Shown here in pieces: positions 9,612 to 17,983 of a DNA stretch of 64,000 bases. Below the pieces are notes generated by a model. It was given only the letters and a program-made list of their open reading frames with translations, had not been told where the DNA came from and ran no database searches. The DNA lies in contig NZ_VDFW01000012.1 in assembly GCF_006152065.1 (NCBI RefSeq), positions 62,001-126,000 of the forward strand, given 5' to 3'. Numbering within the stretch: the first letter of the stretch is position 1; every line of letters begins with the position of its first letter. Both the position numbers and the translations under genes were made by a program. The DNA is from Amycolatopsis alkalitolerans (GTDB taxonomy: Bacteria > Actinomycetota > Actinomycetes > Mycobacteriales > Pseudonocardiaceae).

Positions 9612-10376
9612 TCACGAGCGGAACGCGGACGCCAGCGCGGACAGGCCGGCGAGCCACACGGTTGCCAGCAAGGCGAATCGGAACCTGTGACCCGGCATCC
9701 TGTGCACGCTCCACGCGCCCGCCACGCCACCGAGCGCGCCCAGCGGCATCAAGATCAGGCCGTGCACGACGAACCCGGTGTCGGCCCGTGTCATTCCGGT
9801 CGCGAGGCCGACCAGATAGCTGGTGAGGTTGAAGGCGGCAAGCGCGGCCCGCCCCTCGACCACCCGCCAGCGCTGCATCGAGACGACGAGCGCGAGCGGC
9901 GGTCCGCCCATGCTGGTGGCCCCGTTGAGGAAACCACCGAACAATCCGGCGACCGCGGTCGCGGTCGCCTCGTGCCGGACCGGCCGCGGAGGGCTGATCA
10001 ACCAGGTCACCGCGGTCACCAATGCCGTCGCCGCGATGAAGACCGTCAGCACCCGCGGTGCGGCGTGTGAGAGCACCACGACCCCGACGGGGGTTCCCGC
10101 CACGGCACCGCCGATCAGCCACCCGGAACGCCCCGGCCTGAGGCCCTTCCGTGTTTCCACGAGGACGGCCGCGCTCAGGATCGCGCCGAGCACCAGCGAA
10201 AGCATGACCACCTGATGCGGCTGGCGGACGAGCAGCACCAGCAACGGGGTCGACACCACGGCGAACCCCATCCCGGTGAAGCCCTGGACGTACCCTGCCA
10301 CGAGGACGATCAGGGCCGCCAGGAACCAGATCGCCGGTCCCCCGCCCGCCAGCGCGTCAGACGCCAGAATGACCAT
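9612..10376 (-). CDS. TauE/SafE-family membrane permease
   Basis: 254-aa integral membrane protein with about eight hydrophobic segments and the family repeat GxVQGFTGMGFA...P in the first helix pair and GGFLNGATSMGGPP in the second. Family members move sulfite, sulfoacetate or other small anions and organic acids. I prefer the ATG at 10376 over a TTG at 10415. Last of six minus-strand genes starting at 15616, all with gaps of 31-108 bp, so it may export a small anion made by that pathway, such as formate or sulfite (inference). Confidence 0.85.
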   Translation of the reverse strand: MVILASDALAGGGPAIWFLAALIVLVAGYVQGFTGMGFAVVSTPLLVLLVRQPHQVVMLSLVLGAILSAAVLVETRKGLRPGRSGWLIGGAVAGTPVGVVVLSHAAPRVLTVFIAATALVTAVTWLISPPRPVRHEATATAVAGLFGGFLNGATSMGGPPLALVVSMQRWRVVEGRAALAAFNLTSYLVGLATGMTRADTGFVVHGLILMPLGALGGVAGAWSVHRMPGHRFRFALLATVWLAGLSALASAFRS

Positions 10377-10415
10377 TCGCCCCTCCGGCCATCGCGGCGG
10401 CAACACCGGGACCAA

Positions 10416-11714
10416 TCACTCCCGGGACCGGACCTCGATCCGCCCGGCGCGGACTCGGACCTCGAACACCGGCTGCGGCGAGAACGCCGGCCCGCGGACG
10501 ACGCCGCCATCACTCAGGCGGAACTTCGATTCATGCCACGGGCAGCTGACGACGCCGTCACAGACCTGTCCCAGCGACAGCGGCGCACCCGCGTGACTGC
10601 AGGCATTGTGAATGGCCGAGATACGGCCATCGCGGTTCCGATGCAGCAGCACCGTCTTCTCACCGGCAGGCACGGCCAGCGTCCGGCCTGGCGCGCCGTC
10701 GAGTTCCGTTTCGAGTGCCGTCGGGAACCACTGCGCCGGTCCTGGTGGCCACGCGGTGTGGTTGACCATCGTGCCGTGGCCGAACACCAGGTGTCCACCG
10801 AGGAACGCGGCGCCGACGGTGACCGCGAGGCCGACTGCCGACAGCACGACGGCCACTGTTCGCGCGCCGGCGAAATAGTAGGTCGCGGACGACGCGGCTT
10901 CGACCAGGAGCGCGGCGGTCATCAGCAGGCCGTGCATCAGACCGGCACGTCGTTCGTGTCCCTCGGCGACCGTCCAGTCGGCGACGCCGGTGAGGGCGGT
11001 GGCCAGCGCCGCCGCGACGCCGGCGACACCGAGGATGGCCGCCGGCTGAGGCTGGCCGATCAGGTACAGCAGCAGCGAGCTGATCCACAGCCCGATGGGG
11101 AGGTCGCTCAGCGCGGGGTGCAGCGCATGGCCGAACCAGCGGCCGTGCAACAGATCGAGCAGTCCCGTCCGCACGAGCCGTCTCCGCACGGGCACGAGAC
11201 CGGCGATCATGCGGTCGGCAGATTCCCGGAGCCAGTCCATCCGGTCCAGTTCGGCGGAAATCCTCGCGTGCCAGGGCAGGGCACGTTCCAGCGCCTCCTC
11301 ACGCACGCCCTCCCCGGCCTCCGGTTGGGTGCTCTCCGTTGCTCCGGGCGGGGCTCCGCCCGGAGCAACGGCCACAAGCACCTTCCCGTCTTCCACCCGG
11401 ACCGCGTATGTAGGTGCCGCGCGGTCGGCAGGTGGTCCCAGCACTTCGCCCGACCGGACGTCGAAGGCGCTGTAGTGGAGGGGGCAGTACACGACGTTGT
11501 CACACAAGGCGCCCTCATCGAGGTTCGCGCGCTCGTGCGTACACACGCCGCCGATCGCGTAGAACCGGCCGTCCACTCTCGCCAGCAGAACGCGCTCACC
11601 ACCGATCTCGTAACCTGCCATCTGCCCGTCGGCGAAATCTTCGGCAGCGCCGACCTCCACGAATTCATCGAGGTCGGCATGCCCGGCCGCGGACTGCTCC
11701 CTGCTCGTCGTCAC
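10416..11714 (-). CDS. Double-Rieske membrane protein with central DUF2231 domain
   Basis: 432-aa protein with two complete Rieske [2Fe-2S] sites. The first is Cys58-His60 (CTH) with Cys77-His80 (CPLH); the second is Cys372-His374 (CSH) with Cys391-His394 (CPWH). Between them is a DUF2231-like membrane domain (about 170-310) with four hydrophobic segments and the HPALSDLPIGLW start. Single-Rieske/DUF2231 fusions are known, while two clusters flanking the membrane domain look uncommon. A perfect 16-bp-arm palindrome lies exactly in the linker after the first Rieske domain, as if two genes had been joined there. GTG start at 11714. The likely role is electron transfer between a soluble redox partner and the membrane or an oxygenase; the partner is unknown. 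Confidence 0.85.
   Translation of the reverse strand: MTTSREQSAAGHADLDEFVEVGAAEDFADGQMAGYEIGGERVLLARVDGRFYAIGGVCTHERANLDEGALCDNVVYCPLHYSAFDVRSGEVLGPPADRAAPTYAVRVEDGKVLVAVAPGGAPPGATESTQPEAGEGVREEALERALPWHARISAELDRMDWLRESADRMIAGLVPVRRRLVRTGLLDLLHGRWFGHALHPALSDLPIGLWISSLLLYLIGQPQPAAILGVAGVAAALATALTGVADWTVAEGHERRAGLMHGLLMTAALLVEAASSATYYFAGARTVAVVLSAVGLAVTVGAAFLGGHLVFGHGTMVNHTAWPPGPAQWFPTALETELDGAPGRTLAVPAGEKTVLLHRNRDGRISAIHNACSHAGAPLSLGQVCDGVVSCPWHESKFRLSDGGVVRGPAFSPQPVFEVRVRAGRIEVRSRE
11336..11371. repeat. Perfect 16-bp-arm palindrome inside the double-Rieske gene
   Basis: The left arm is CCGTTGCTCCGGGCGG, the loop GGCT, and the right arm the exact reverse complement. It encodes residues about 115-126, a Pro/Gly/Ala-rich linker (APGGAPPGA). 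It resembles GC-rich intergenic palindromes of actinomycetes, but here it is in frame within a gene, between two domains. Confidence 0.85.
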
Positions 11715-11755
11715 CGTCTCACCATCCCTGTGCGGGTCCTTGCTCCCCGTGCCGG

Positions 11756-12643
11756 TTACCGGCTCGGTGTCCAGGCGACGAGATCGCAGAACTTCCGCCG
11801 CTCCTCGTCCGACATCGACACCGTGTGCTCCGGACCGGGGTACACGCGATCCCGCACCTCGTCACGGTATTGCCGGAAGACGTCCTCGAACACTGGGATC
11901 AGATCCTGATAGATCTTCGAATGCCGCGGCGTGTGTTCCTCGTAGATGTGGAACAGGTCGCTGGTGATGATGTGCACCCCGTCGGACCGGGCGCCGGCAC
12001 CCAGCGACACCACCGGCACCGGAAGCTCCTCCGCCAGGTAGGCGGCGACTTCGTCCGTGGTGACCTCGCAGAGGATTGAGAAACATCCGGCGTCCACCAT
12101 CGCGAACGCGTCATCAACGAGTTCCTTCGCACGATCGGCGGTCTTACCCTGTGCCCGGAAGCCGCCGAGCTGCGGCATCCGCATCGGCGTGATCCCGATG
12201 TGCCCCTGCACGGGTATCCCGGCCTGCACGATCGCCTCGATGTGTTTGGCGTGATGGCGGTTGCCCTCACACTTCATGACTTCCGCACCCGCTTCGGCGA
12301 CGAACCGGCCGGCGTTCTCGACCGCCTGCTGCGGCGAGACGTGGAAGCTCCAGTACGGCATGTCGACCATGCGCATCCCGTACTTCGATCCCCGCGACAC
12401 GGCTTTCGCCATGCTCATCACCTCGTCGAACGTGACCGAGGTCGTGTCGGGGTGCCCGAAGAGGACCATCCCGCCGGTGTCGGAGACACACAGGATGTCG
12501 ACTCCACCGATCCGGTCGGCGATCACGGCCGACCGGTAGTCGTAGATCGCCATCTGGACGATCGGCTCACCCTTCTTCTTCTTTTCCAGAAGGGACGGAA
12601 TGGTGACCTTCTTCTGCTTCTTCGGTGGCTGATCCTGCGCCAT
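11756..12643 (-). CDS. PanB-like (ketopantoate hydroxymethyltransferase family) enzyme, divergent
   Basis: 295-aa TIM-barrel protein of the PanB/PEP-mutase superfamily. Canonical PanB moves a hydroxymethyl group between 5,10-methylene-THF and 2-ketoisovalerate. By eye, the metal and substrate residues are kept: Asp55 (VSDT), Asp94 (VDMPY), Glu126 (MKCEGN), His148 (GHIGITP) and GxGAG at 215. The region of the catalytic glutamate (LECVP in E. coli) reads LCEVT here, offset by one. The Lys-rich N-terminus, IYDYRSAV and the C-terminal extension also differ. No panC or panD is near. The neighbours are MFS, Rieske and amidohydrolase genes, and a regulatory box is shared with fhs, so a catabolic THF-linked hydroxymethyl transfer is proposed. 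ATG at 12643 with AAGGAG. Confidence 0.8.
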   Translation of the reverse strand: MAQDQPPKKQKKVTIPSLLEKKKKGEPIVQMAIYDYRSAVIADRIGGVDILCVSDTGGMVLFGHPDTTSVTFDEVMSMAKAVSRGSKYGMRMVDMPYWSFHVSPQQAVENAGRFVAEAGAEVMKCEGNRHHAKHIEAIVQAGIPVQGHIGITPMRMPQLGGFRAQGKTADRAKELVDDAFAMVDAGCFSILCEVTTDEVAAYLAEELPVPVVSLGAGARSDGVHIITSDLFHIYEEHTPRHSKIYQDLIPVFEDVFRQYRDEVRDRVYPGPEHTVSMSDEERRKFCDLVAWTPSR

Positions 12644-12678
12644 CGTGGATCTCCTTGTGATCGAGCCGGAAATCCTGA

Positions 12679-14004
12679 CTAGGACTCCAGCGTTTCCTTG
12701 CGAACCAGCTGCGTACTGGCGGTCCCGCCCGCGACGTCGATGGAGATTTCTTCCAGTTCCTTCCTCGCGGTCTCGGGTCCCATCAGGTACCCGATGATCG
12801 TCAGTACCCACAGTCCGGTGAAGGCCAGGTACGGCACCGTGGGACCGTAGACGGAGATCGCCCAGCCGACGACGAAGGGCGCGGCGATCGAGACCACGCG
12901 GCCACCGCCGACCGCGATCCCGAAACCCGTCCCTCGCAGTGAGGTCGGGAACAGCTCGGCGATGTAGGTGTCGCCCACACCCCACAGCCAGCCGAGCATC
13001 GCGATCGACAGCCCACCGAAGACGAGGTAGGAAGACAGGCCGGTCGCCGTGGCACCCAGGGCGGTCGCGCCCATCATGATTACCGCGCCCAGAATCGCGG
13101 AAGGCTTGCGGCCCAGGGCGTCGGCCAGCCAGGTACCGACGTAGCAGAAGAGGAACTGGACTACGTAGAACAGCATGGCGTACTTGATCGCACCCGCGGC
13201 GCTCACATGGAACTTCTGCACCATGAACGTCGTGAGGAACACCGTCATACCCCAGTAGCCCACCGCGTTCGCGGTGTAGATCAGCCACCCGATGACGATG
13301 CGCTTCTTCGCGCCGGGTACCCGCCAGATACTCACCTTGGCACGCTTGTTCCCCTTCGCCTTCGCCTCGAGCTTCGCGACGGTGTATCGCGTGGATTCAC
13401 GCAGCCGCCGGCGAATCAGGAAGAGCGCCAGGGACGGAACGATCGCCAGGATGAAAGCCCATTGCCAGCCCCATCGCGGGACGACGAGAAGAGCGGTGCC
13501 GGCCGCCAGGATGTAACCGGCTGAGTACAGCGAGAAGATTATGCCGCCGGTACCGACCGCTCGGTGCCTGGCCGGCCACATCTCCGCGGTATAAGGGGCG
13601 CCGACCGCGAGCTCGCCCGCCCCGCCTACGCCGGTGAGGAAGCGAAGGGCGGTGAACACCGGTACATTCGTCGTCAGCCCACCAAGAGCGGTGCTGGCGC
13701 CGTAGACGAGGATCGAGACGCCAAGGGTGTCCTTCCGTCCCCACCTGTCCGCGGCGATCCCGAACCCGATCGTCCCGATCGTATAACCCACAAGGAAGAT
13801 CGAGCCGATCGTGCCGAGGGCGCTCAGGCTCACGTGCAACGTATCCTTTATCGCGGGGAGCACCAGGCTGTAGATGTTCACCGCGTACGCGTCGAACCCA
13901 TATCCCAGGCCCGCCGCCACCGCCACCAGCAGTGCTTGCTTGAAGGTGACCTTTTCTTTCGCGAAATCTCGTAAACGGTGCGATTCAGCATCGCTGCTTT
14001 TCAT
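12679..14004 (-). CDS. MFS transporter (organic-acid/sugar-porter type)
   Basis: About 441 aa with twelve predicted membrane segments. It has the MFS loop GIAADRWGRKDTLG between helices 2 and 3 and LADALGRKPSAI in the second half. The FDAYAVNIYSLVLPAIKD start resembles aromatic-acid and niacin-type symporters. The ATG at 14004 has GGAG nine bases upstream and is preferred over a GTG at 14013. It lies between the Rieske gene (108 bp away) and the PanB-like gene (35 bp). It probably imports the growth substrate of this operon; the chemical identity cannot be read from sequence. Confidence 0.88.
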   Translation of the reverse strand: MKSSDAESHRLRDFAKEKVTFKQALLVAVAAGLGYGFDAYAVNIYSLVLPAIKDTLHVSLSALGTIGSIFLVGYTIGTIGFGIAADRWGRKDTLGVSILVYGASTALGGLTTNVPVFTALRFLTGVGGAGELAVGAPYTAEMWPARHRAVGTGGIIFSLYSAGYILAAGTALLVVPRWGWQWAFILAIVPSLALFLIRRRLRESTRYTVAKLEAKAKGNKRAKVSIWRVPGAKKRIVIGWLIYTANAVGYWGMTVFLTTFMVQKFHVSAAGAIKYAMLFYVVQFLFCYVGTWLADALGRKPSAILGAVIMMGATALGATATGLSSYLVFGGLSIAMLGWLWGVGDTYIAELFPTSLRGTGFGIAVGGGRVVSIAAPFVVGWAISVYGPTVPYLAFTGLWVLTIIGYLMGPETARKELEEISIDVAGGTASTQLVRKETLES

Positions 14005-14112
14005 GACGGACACTCCACATGTTCGTCTTGCATATACCCACGACCAGGTAACAGATCCCCCTTTCCCTCGCCCGACTCGCGCATCGACGGTAGCGCCGGC
14101 GGACGACGCCGA

Positions 14113-14472
14113 TCAGGCTTGCAGTTGCACGACGATCTGCCCATCCTCCTCGAAGACCGGGAAAGTGGGCACCGCGCGCCCCGGATCGAATACCGTGCAA
14201 CCGGTCCGGATGTCGTATTCGTAGCCGTGCCAGGGACATTTGAGCACCTCGCGACCAGGCTCAAGCTGGTACTCGCCGACTTCCTTGGTGGTCGCGTGGT
14301 GCTCGTAAAGCCGACCGTACTCGAGCGGCCCGCCCTGGTGCAGGCACTTCGCCGCGAGTGCGTGCAGACTCCCGTCCTCGCCGCGAACCACGACAACCCG
14401 GATCGGCCCCAGCTGCACCTGCCGCATCTCACCACTGTCCAACTCGGACACGGGACAAACCACCTGCTTCAT
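14113..14472 (-). CDS. Rieske [2Fe-2S] protein with long inter-motif spacer
   Basis: 119-aa soluble Rieske protein. The ligands are Cys43-His45 (CLH) and Cys79-His82 (CPWH). The 33-residue spacer between the pairs is about twice that of ordinary Rieske ferredoxins and holds a charged insert (YEHHATTKEVGEY). ATG at 14472 with GGGAGA upstream. It is the second gene of the operon led by the amidohydrolase. It may feed electrons to an unseen oxygenase or pair with the double-Rieske membrane protein; alternatively it may be an oxygenase fragment, since no catalytic domain is fused. Confidence 0.88.
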   Translation of the reverse strand: MKQVVCPVSELDSGEMRQVQLGPIRVVVVRGEDGSLHALAAKCLHQGGPLEYGRLYEHHATTKEVGEYQLEPGREVLKCPWHGYEYDIRTGCTVFDPGRAVPTFPVFEEDGQIVVQLQA

Positions 14473-14503
14473 CGCAGATCTCCCTTCTTCGCAGACACCG
14501 GCG

Positions 14504-15616
14504 TCACTGCCCCGCCGTACGCAGTGCGGGCATCTTCGCGTAGCCGTTCTGGGCGTTTTCCACGAAGATCTTCCGCTGAAGATCTTCAGAAAGTCCTTGC
14601 GGGAGCGCTTCGGTCGGCGAATCGAAATCCCAATGCGGGTAGTCGGTGGAGAAACAGAAGAGCTCGTCGGATTCACACCAGTCGATGAGGCGCATGAACT
14701 GCGTCAGGCTCATCTCCTCCGTCGGCTGAGTCGCGAATCGCACCTGCTGCCTGATGATGTCGCTGGGCATTCGCTTGACCCACGGCACCTCCGAACGAAG
14801 CTCCTTGTACTGCTGGTCGGCCCGGGACATCAGGTGCGGAACGTAGGTGAACCCACCCTCGATCATGAAGACCTTCAGCTCCGGGTGCTTGTCGAAGACG
14901 CCGTTGAAGATGAGGCTCACCAGTTCGGACATGAACACCTGCGGGACCAGGGTGTGCCACTCCACGAAGTAGCGGTGGAACCCCAGCGCGGTGGGCGCGT
15001 TCTCGCTGTGATGGAAGCCCAGAGCGAGATTGTTGCGCGCGATGGCCTCGTAGATCGGGTGGTAATAGGGGTCGCCGAACGCCTTGTCGGCGATGTACAA
15101 GATCGCCTGCACCATCTTCGGATGAGAGCCGATCCGATCGATCTCACGAGCGGCGCCGATGGGATCGTGCGCGTTGACGTGCACCGAGCCCAGCAGCCGA
15201 TCGTCCCGGCTCAGCCAGTCGGCGATCTGCCAGTCGTTGTAGGCGCTCATCAGGGCGGTCTTGAACTCCGCCCAGCCAGGCTGCAGGGCCGACGCGTCCA
15301 ACCAGCCGGTCAGCACCGCGTAGTCGATGTCGTGCTCATCGAGCAACTGCCGCCGGAGCAGATCGTAGTCCGAACCGCCGGGACGCCCGTCCGGAAGCTT
15401 CGCATCGAGCCGGTCGAGGCCTCCCGCCGCGTACTGGCTGTAGGGCAGCACGCGCTCGGGCTGCCAGCCGAAGTCGGTGATGTACTTCCGCCACATCGGC
15501 TCCAGATAGGGCACCAGTGCCTGCAGGTCGGCGCGCTCGTGCACGTCGACGTCAATGAGCTGGGACCTTTTTGCCGATGGTGACGAAACCACAGGCCTGA
15601 CGCTGACCTCGGTCAT
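14504..15616 (-). CDS. Amidohydrolase-2 (ACMSD-like) family metal-dependent hydrolase/decarboxylase
   Basis: 370-aa TIM-barrel protein of the amidohydrolase-related family. Family markers are the N-terminal IDVDVHE, FHHSEN at mid-length, HPELKVFMIEGG and the C-terminal STDYPHWDFDSP. Members include ACMSD, o-pyrocatechuate and vanillate-type decarboxylases and various C-C or C-N hydrolases; the reaction here is not predictable. ATG at 15616, RBS AAGGGA. First gene of the six-gene operon, with an LTTR-type box 125 bp upstream. Decarboxylation or ring-side-chain cleavage ahead of the PanB-like step is one possibility (inference). Confidence 0.82.
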   Translation of the reverse strand: MTEVSVRPVVSSPSAKRSQLIDVDVHERADLQALVPYLEPMWRKYITDFGWQPERVLPYSQYAAGGLDRLDAKLPDGRPGGSDYDLLRRQLLDEHDIDYAVLTGWLDASALQPGWAEFKTALMSAYNDWQIADWLSRDDRLLGSVHVNAHDPIGAAREIDRIGSHPKMVQAILYIADKAFGDPYYHPIYEAIARNNLALGFHHSENAPTALGFHRYFVEWHTLVPQVFMSELVSLIFNGVFDKHPELKVFMIEGGFTYVPHLMSRADQQYKELRSEVPWVKRMPSDIIRQQVRFATQPTEEMSLTQFMRLIDWCESDELFCFSTDYPHWDFDSPTEALPQGLSEDLQRKIFVENAQNGYAKMPALRTAGQ

Positions 15617-15739
15617 TGTGATTCCCTTTCAAAGCCACTGCCTCACGTCGATCAAGGTGAAGTGCCGCAATAGTTGACTAACATTGGGAGAATGCCAGCA
15701 AGGTTCCCGCTGGCGCTAGCCGCGAAATGGCGATGCCCC

Positions 15740-15756
15740 TATAGTCCTGCGCTATG
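15740..15756 (-). promoter_or_regulatory. LTTR-type box 3 (TATAG-N7-CTATG), upstream of the amidohydrolase operon
   Basis: TATAG TCCTGCG CTATG, a perfect ATAG/CTAT palindrome with T-N11-A spacing, 125 bp before the ATG at 15616. The flanks match the fhs box (CCCTATAGTC...TATGTCCG). A second weak palindrome, GTT-GACT-AAC, lies nearer the gene at 15673-15682. Otherwise the stretch 15617-15958 is AT-richer than its surroundings and shows no gene. Confidence 0.65.
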
Positions 15757-15958
15757 TCCGGGCACCGTCCGCCCCGGTCCGCTCCACAGCGTGACGTCGC
15801 GGGCACGCAGTGAGCCCGTTCGGCTCGACCAGGTGATTGAGAAGGTCACCGGCCCGATGACGTCATACCCAACACCAATATCTGTGTTCGTTACCAAATC
15901 AAAATGAACCGCCTACTATTCAGTTCTACCCGAAAACGCGCTGACAAGGCGATGTCCC

Positions 15959-16340
15959 GTGGATACACCACCGAGCAAGGAGGAGGCGGGCACGAAGCGT
16001 CCGCTGCGAACCGCTGTCGTCGGCGATCACGAAATGGTCCTCGAGGGCATCAAGGCGCTGTTCACCAGGTTCCTCGCGGCTCCAGCAGCGGGCTGGACCT
16101 GCGCCGGCTGCTGGTCACGGCGAACCCTGGCAGGGGGTCGTGCTGCTCAGTGCCCACGACGACGAGCAGTACCTCTTTCAGGCCGTACGCGCCGGCGCGG
16201 CAGCCTATCTGCTCAAATGGATCGACGGCGAGGGGACTGGTCCGTCAATTGGAGCTCGCCGCCGGGGGCAGACGGTCGTGGATCCGGCCATGGCAGGCCG
16301 GGCGGTGGCGGCCGCGGCCCGCCTGCAAGCAGGCGAATAA
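15959..16340 (+). pseudogene. Response regulator remnant (NarL-type receiver), frameshifted
   Basis: A GTG at 15959 opens a frame whose residues 16-34 read LRTAVVGDHEMVLEGIKAL, the first strand and helix of a NarL-type receiver domain. The similarity then moves to other frames: GLDLRRLLVTANP in a second, and LLSAHDDEQYLFQAVRAGAA with YLLK in a third from 16140. Later pieces (RQLELAAGG, VVDPAMAGRAVAAAA) alternate between frames. At least three shifts and probably small deletions are needed, and the DNA-binding domain is missing. It is followed by a kinase fragment, so this was a two-component pair. Confidence 0.75.
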
Positions 16341-16389
16341 GGATCGCGCGGGGTGCGATCGCGTTCGCTCTGCGTGAGGGGATCTACCG

Positions 16390-16545
16390 GTGATCGGGCG
16401 ACGGCTCGACCTGACCGATCTGGAGCGGAAGAACGCCCTGCTCATCGGGATCGTCGAGGCGATCTCGGTCGGGCCTGAGATCGCGCTGCTCGCCGACAAG
16501 GTCGCGCTCCTGATCGCTGAGGCCATCGAGGCCGACGCCAGAACA
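16390..16545 (+). pseudogene. Sensor kinase N-terminal fragment, truncated by an IS remnant
   Basis: Starting at a GTG at 16390, the frame reads DLTDLERKNALLIGIVEAIS and then LLADKVALLIAEAIEADA, which looks like the start of a GAF-type sensor histidine kinase. Similarity stops at about 16545, exactly where the antisense transposase remnant begins. No kinase core is found on the far side, so the 3' part was deleted. Confidence 0.55.
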
Positions 16546-16941
16546 CGCGGCGGGCGCTGGCGTAGGGTTCGCTGGTCATGGCTTGATCGACCAGGCGGGA
16601 GAACGGGGCGATGCCGGTCGTGGGTTCGCAGCGGCCGAACACGCGGGCTCGGTGGACGTCGTAGGCGGCGAGGTAGGCCAGTGTGCCGCCGCGGGTGTAT
16701 TCAGATTCCACCCGCACCGGCCGCCCACGGCGCGGCCGGTCGGCCAGTCCCGGCAGCCCTTCGCGGCAGAACCGCTTGCGCCAATTGCGAACCGTGTCCA
16801 CGACAACCCCGAGCGCGCGAGCGCCCGCAGCACCTGGCGATGCTCGGCACGACCATGCCGCGACAGTGCCTCCAGTATCTGCCGATCCGCCGGGTCCAGC
16901 GTGATCACATACGGGCTACGCGCGGTCACCAACCCACTCAT
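16546..16941 (-). mobile_element. Decayed IS630-family transposase fragment
   Basis: Read on the minus strand from an ATG at 16941: VITLDPADRQILEALSRHGR, then RQVLRALAR. A frameshift near 16801 leads into VDTVRNWRKRFCREGLPGLA with DRPRRGRP, the helix-turn-helix and linker of IS630 transposases. The DDE half is only partly present (TLAYLAAYDVHRARVFGRCE and SRLVDQAMTSEPYASARR) and ends at about 16546 at the kinase fragment. No terminal repeats or TA duplication could be identified. It is not functional. Confidence 0.75.
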
Positions 16942-17200
16942 TTCAAGATCGACTATGGGAGTGAGACGGTATCGAGCAGGATCGTGCCCATGGCCTCCCC
17001 GCCCGAGTCGCAACGCCCGGCGCCCAAGCCGATTTCCTCGCCTGGGAAACGTCAGTGCGCCAGGCAGTCGAGTCCCGTCGCGAGACCGCCCGCTGCGAGC
17101 GCAGCCCGGCGGCCGGTTCAGGTGGGCGTGATCCCGCATCGCCGCGGTCGGCCGCTCTCCTGACCGGAAGAACCGTGTGGCGGCGGGTGTTGGGCTCGTC
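16942..17200. other. Gene-free scar between the IS remnant and the SDR gene
   Basis: About 260 bp with no recognisable gene, terminator or repeat. Short open frames exist on both strands but match nothing I know. It is probably leftover DNA from the insertion and deletion events to its left. Confidence 0.5.
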
Positions 17201-17983
17201 TCAGAATCGGGCGGTCATGCCGCCATCGACGTTGATCGTCTGACCCGTGATGTAGGAAGCCCCTTCGCCCGCGAGGAACACCACGAGACCGGCGATCTCG
17301 TGCGGTCGTCCCCAGCGACCGAGCGCCGTGCGCGTGCGAAGCCACGCGTTCCATTCGGGATCCTCGGTCAGTTCGGCGTTGAGCTCGGTCGCGAAGGTAC
17401 CGGGGGCGACCGAGTTGACGGTGATGCCGTGGAGTCCGAGGTCGGCTGCCAGTGCCCTGGTGAGTCCGTCGAGTCCCGCCTTGGCGGCGGCGTAGGCAAC
17501 GTCGCCCGCCCTGCCGAGTTGGCCGACCACCGACGAGATGTTGATGATGCGGCCCGGTATGCCGCGCTCGATGAGGTCCCGGGCGACGGTCCGGCTGAGC
17601 GAGTAGGCGGCGATGAGGTGTGAATCGAGCATCGCCGTCAGCGCCTCGGGTTCGAGGGCGCCCAGTCCGCGTCTGTCGCGATGGCCGACGTTGTTGACCA
17701 GCACATCGATCGGCCCGAGTGCGGCCAGCGCCTCCGTGGCGTCCCGGTCGGTGACATCGAACGCGGAGCCGGTGGCGGCGAGACCCTGGTCGCGCAACTG
17801 GGCCGCGGCGGCGTGCACCGAAGTGGTGACGCGGCCGTTGACGATGACATCGGCGCCTGCACGGGCGAGGCCACGAACGATCTCCAGACCCAGCCCACGG
17901 ACGGAGCCGGTCACCAGAGCACGCCGGCCGCGGAGCGGGCCCGGGCTGTGATCCGCGGAGCGGTCATGTCGGGTTGTGGTCAC
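17201..17983 (-). CDS. SDR-family NAD(P)-dependent oxidoreductase
   Basis: 260-aa classical short-chain dehydrogenase. TGSVRGLG takes the place of the TGxxxGxG nucleotide motif, followed by NNVG and the catalytic Ser (ISSV) and YAAAK, with GGMTARF at the end. GTG start at 17983 overlaps the RidA stop (GTGA). It is the last gene of a six-gene operon that begins with an ABC importer. It could reduce or oxidise a keto/hydroxy product of the adjacent alpha-hydroxyacid oxidase; the substrate is unknown. Confidence 0.88.
   Translation of the reverse strand: MTTTRHDRSADHSPGPLRGRRALVTGSVRGLGLEIVRGLARAGADVIVNGRVTTSVHAAAAQLRDQGLAATGSAFDVTDRDATEALAALGPIDVLVNNVGHRDRRGLGALEPEALTAMLDSHLIAAYSLSRTVARDLIERGIPGRIINISSVVGQLGRAGDVAYAAAKAGLDGLTRALAADLGLHGITVNSVAPGTFATELNAELTEDPEWNAWLRTRTALGRWGRPHEIAGLVVFLAGEGASYITGQTINVDGGMTARF

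Noticed and set aside
11756-12643. Calling this gene housekeeping panB for pantothenate synthesis
   Set aside because: No panC/panD neighbours, divergent catalytic region and placement in a catabolic operon make that label unsafe, although it is not excluded.
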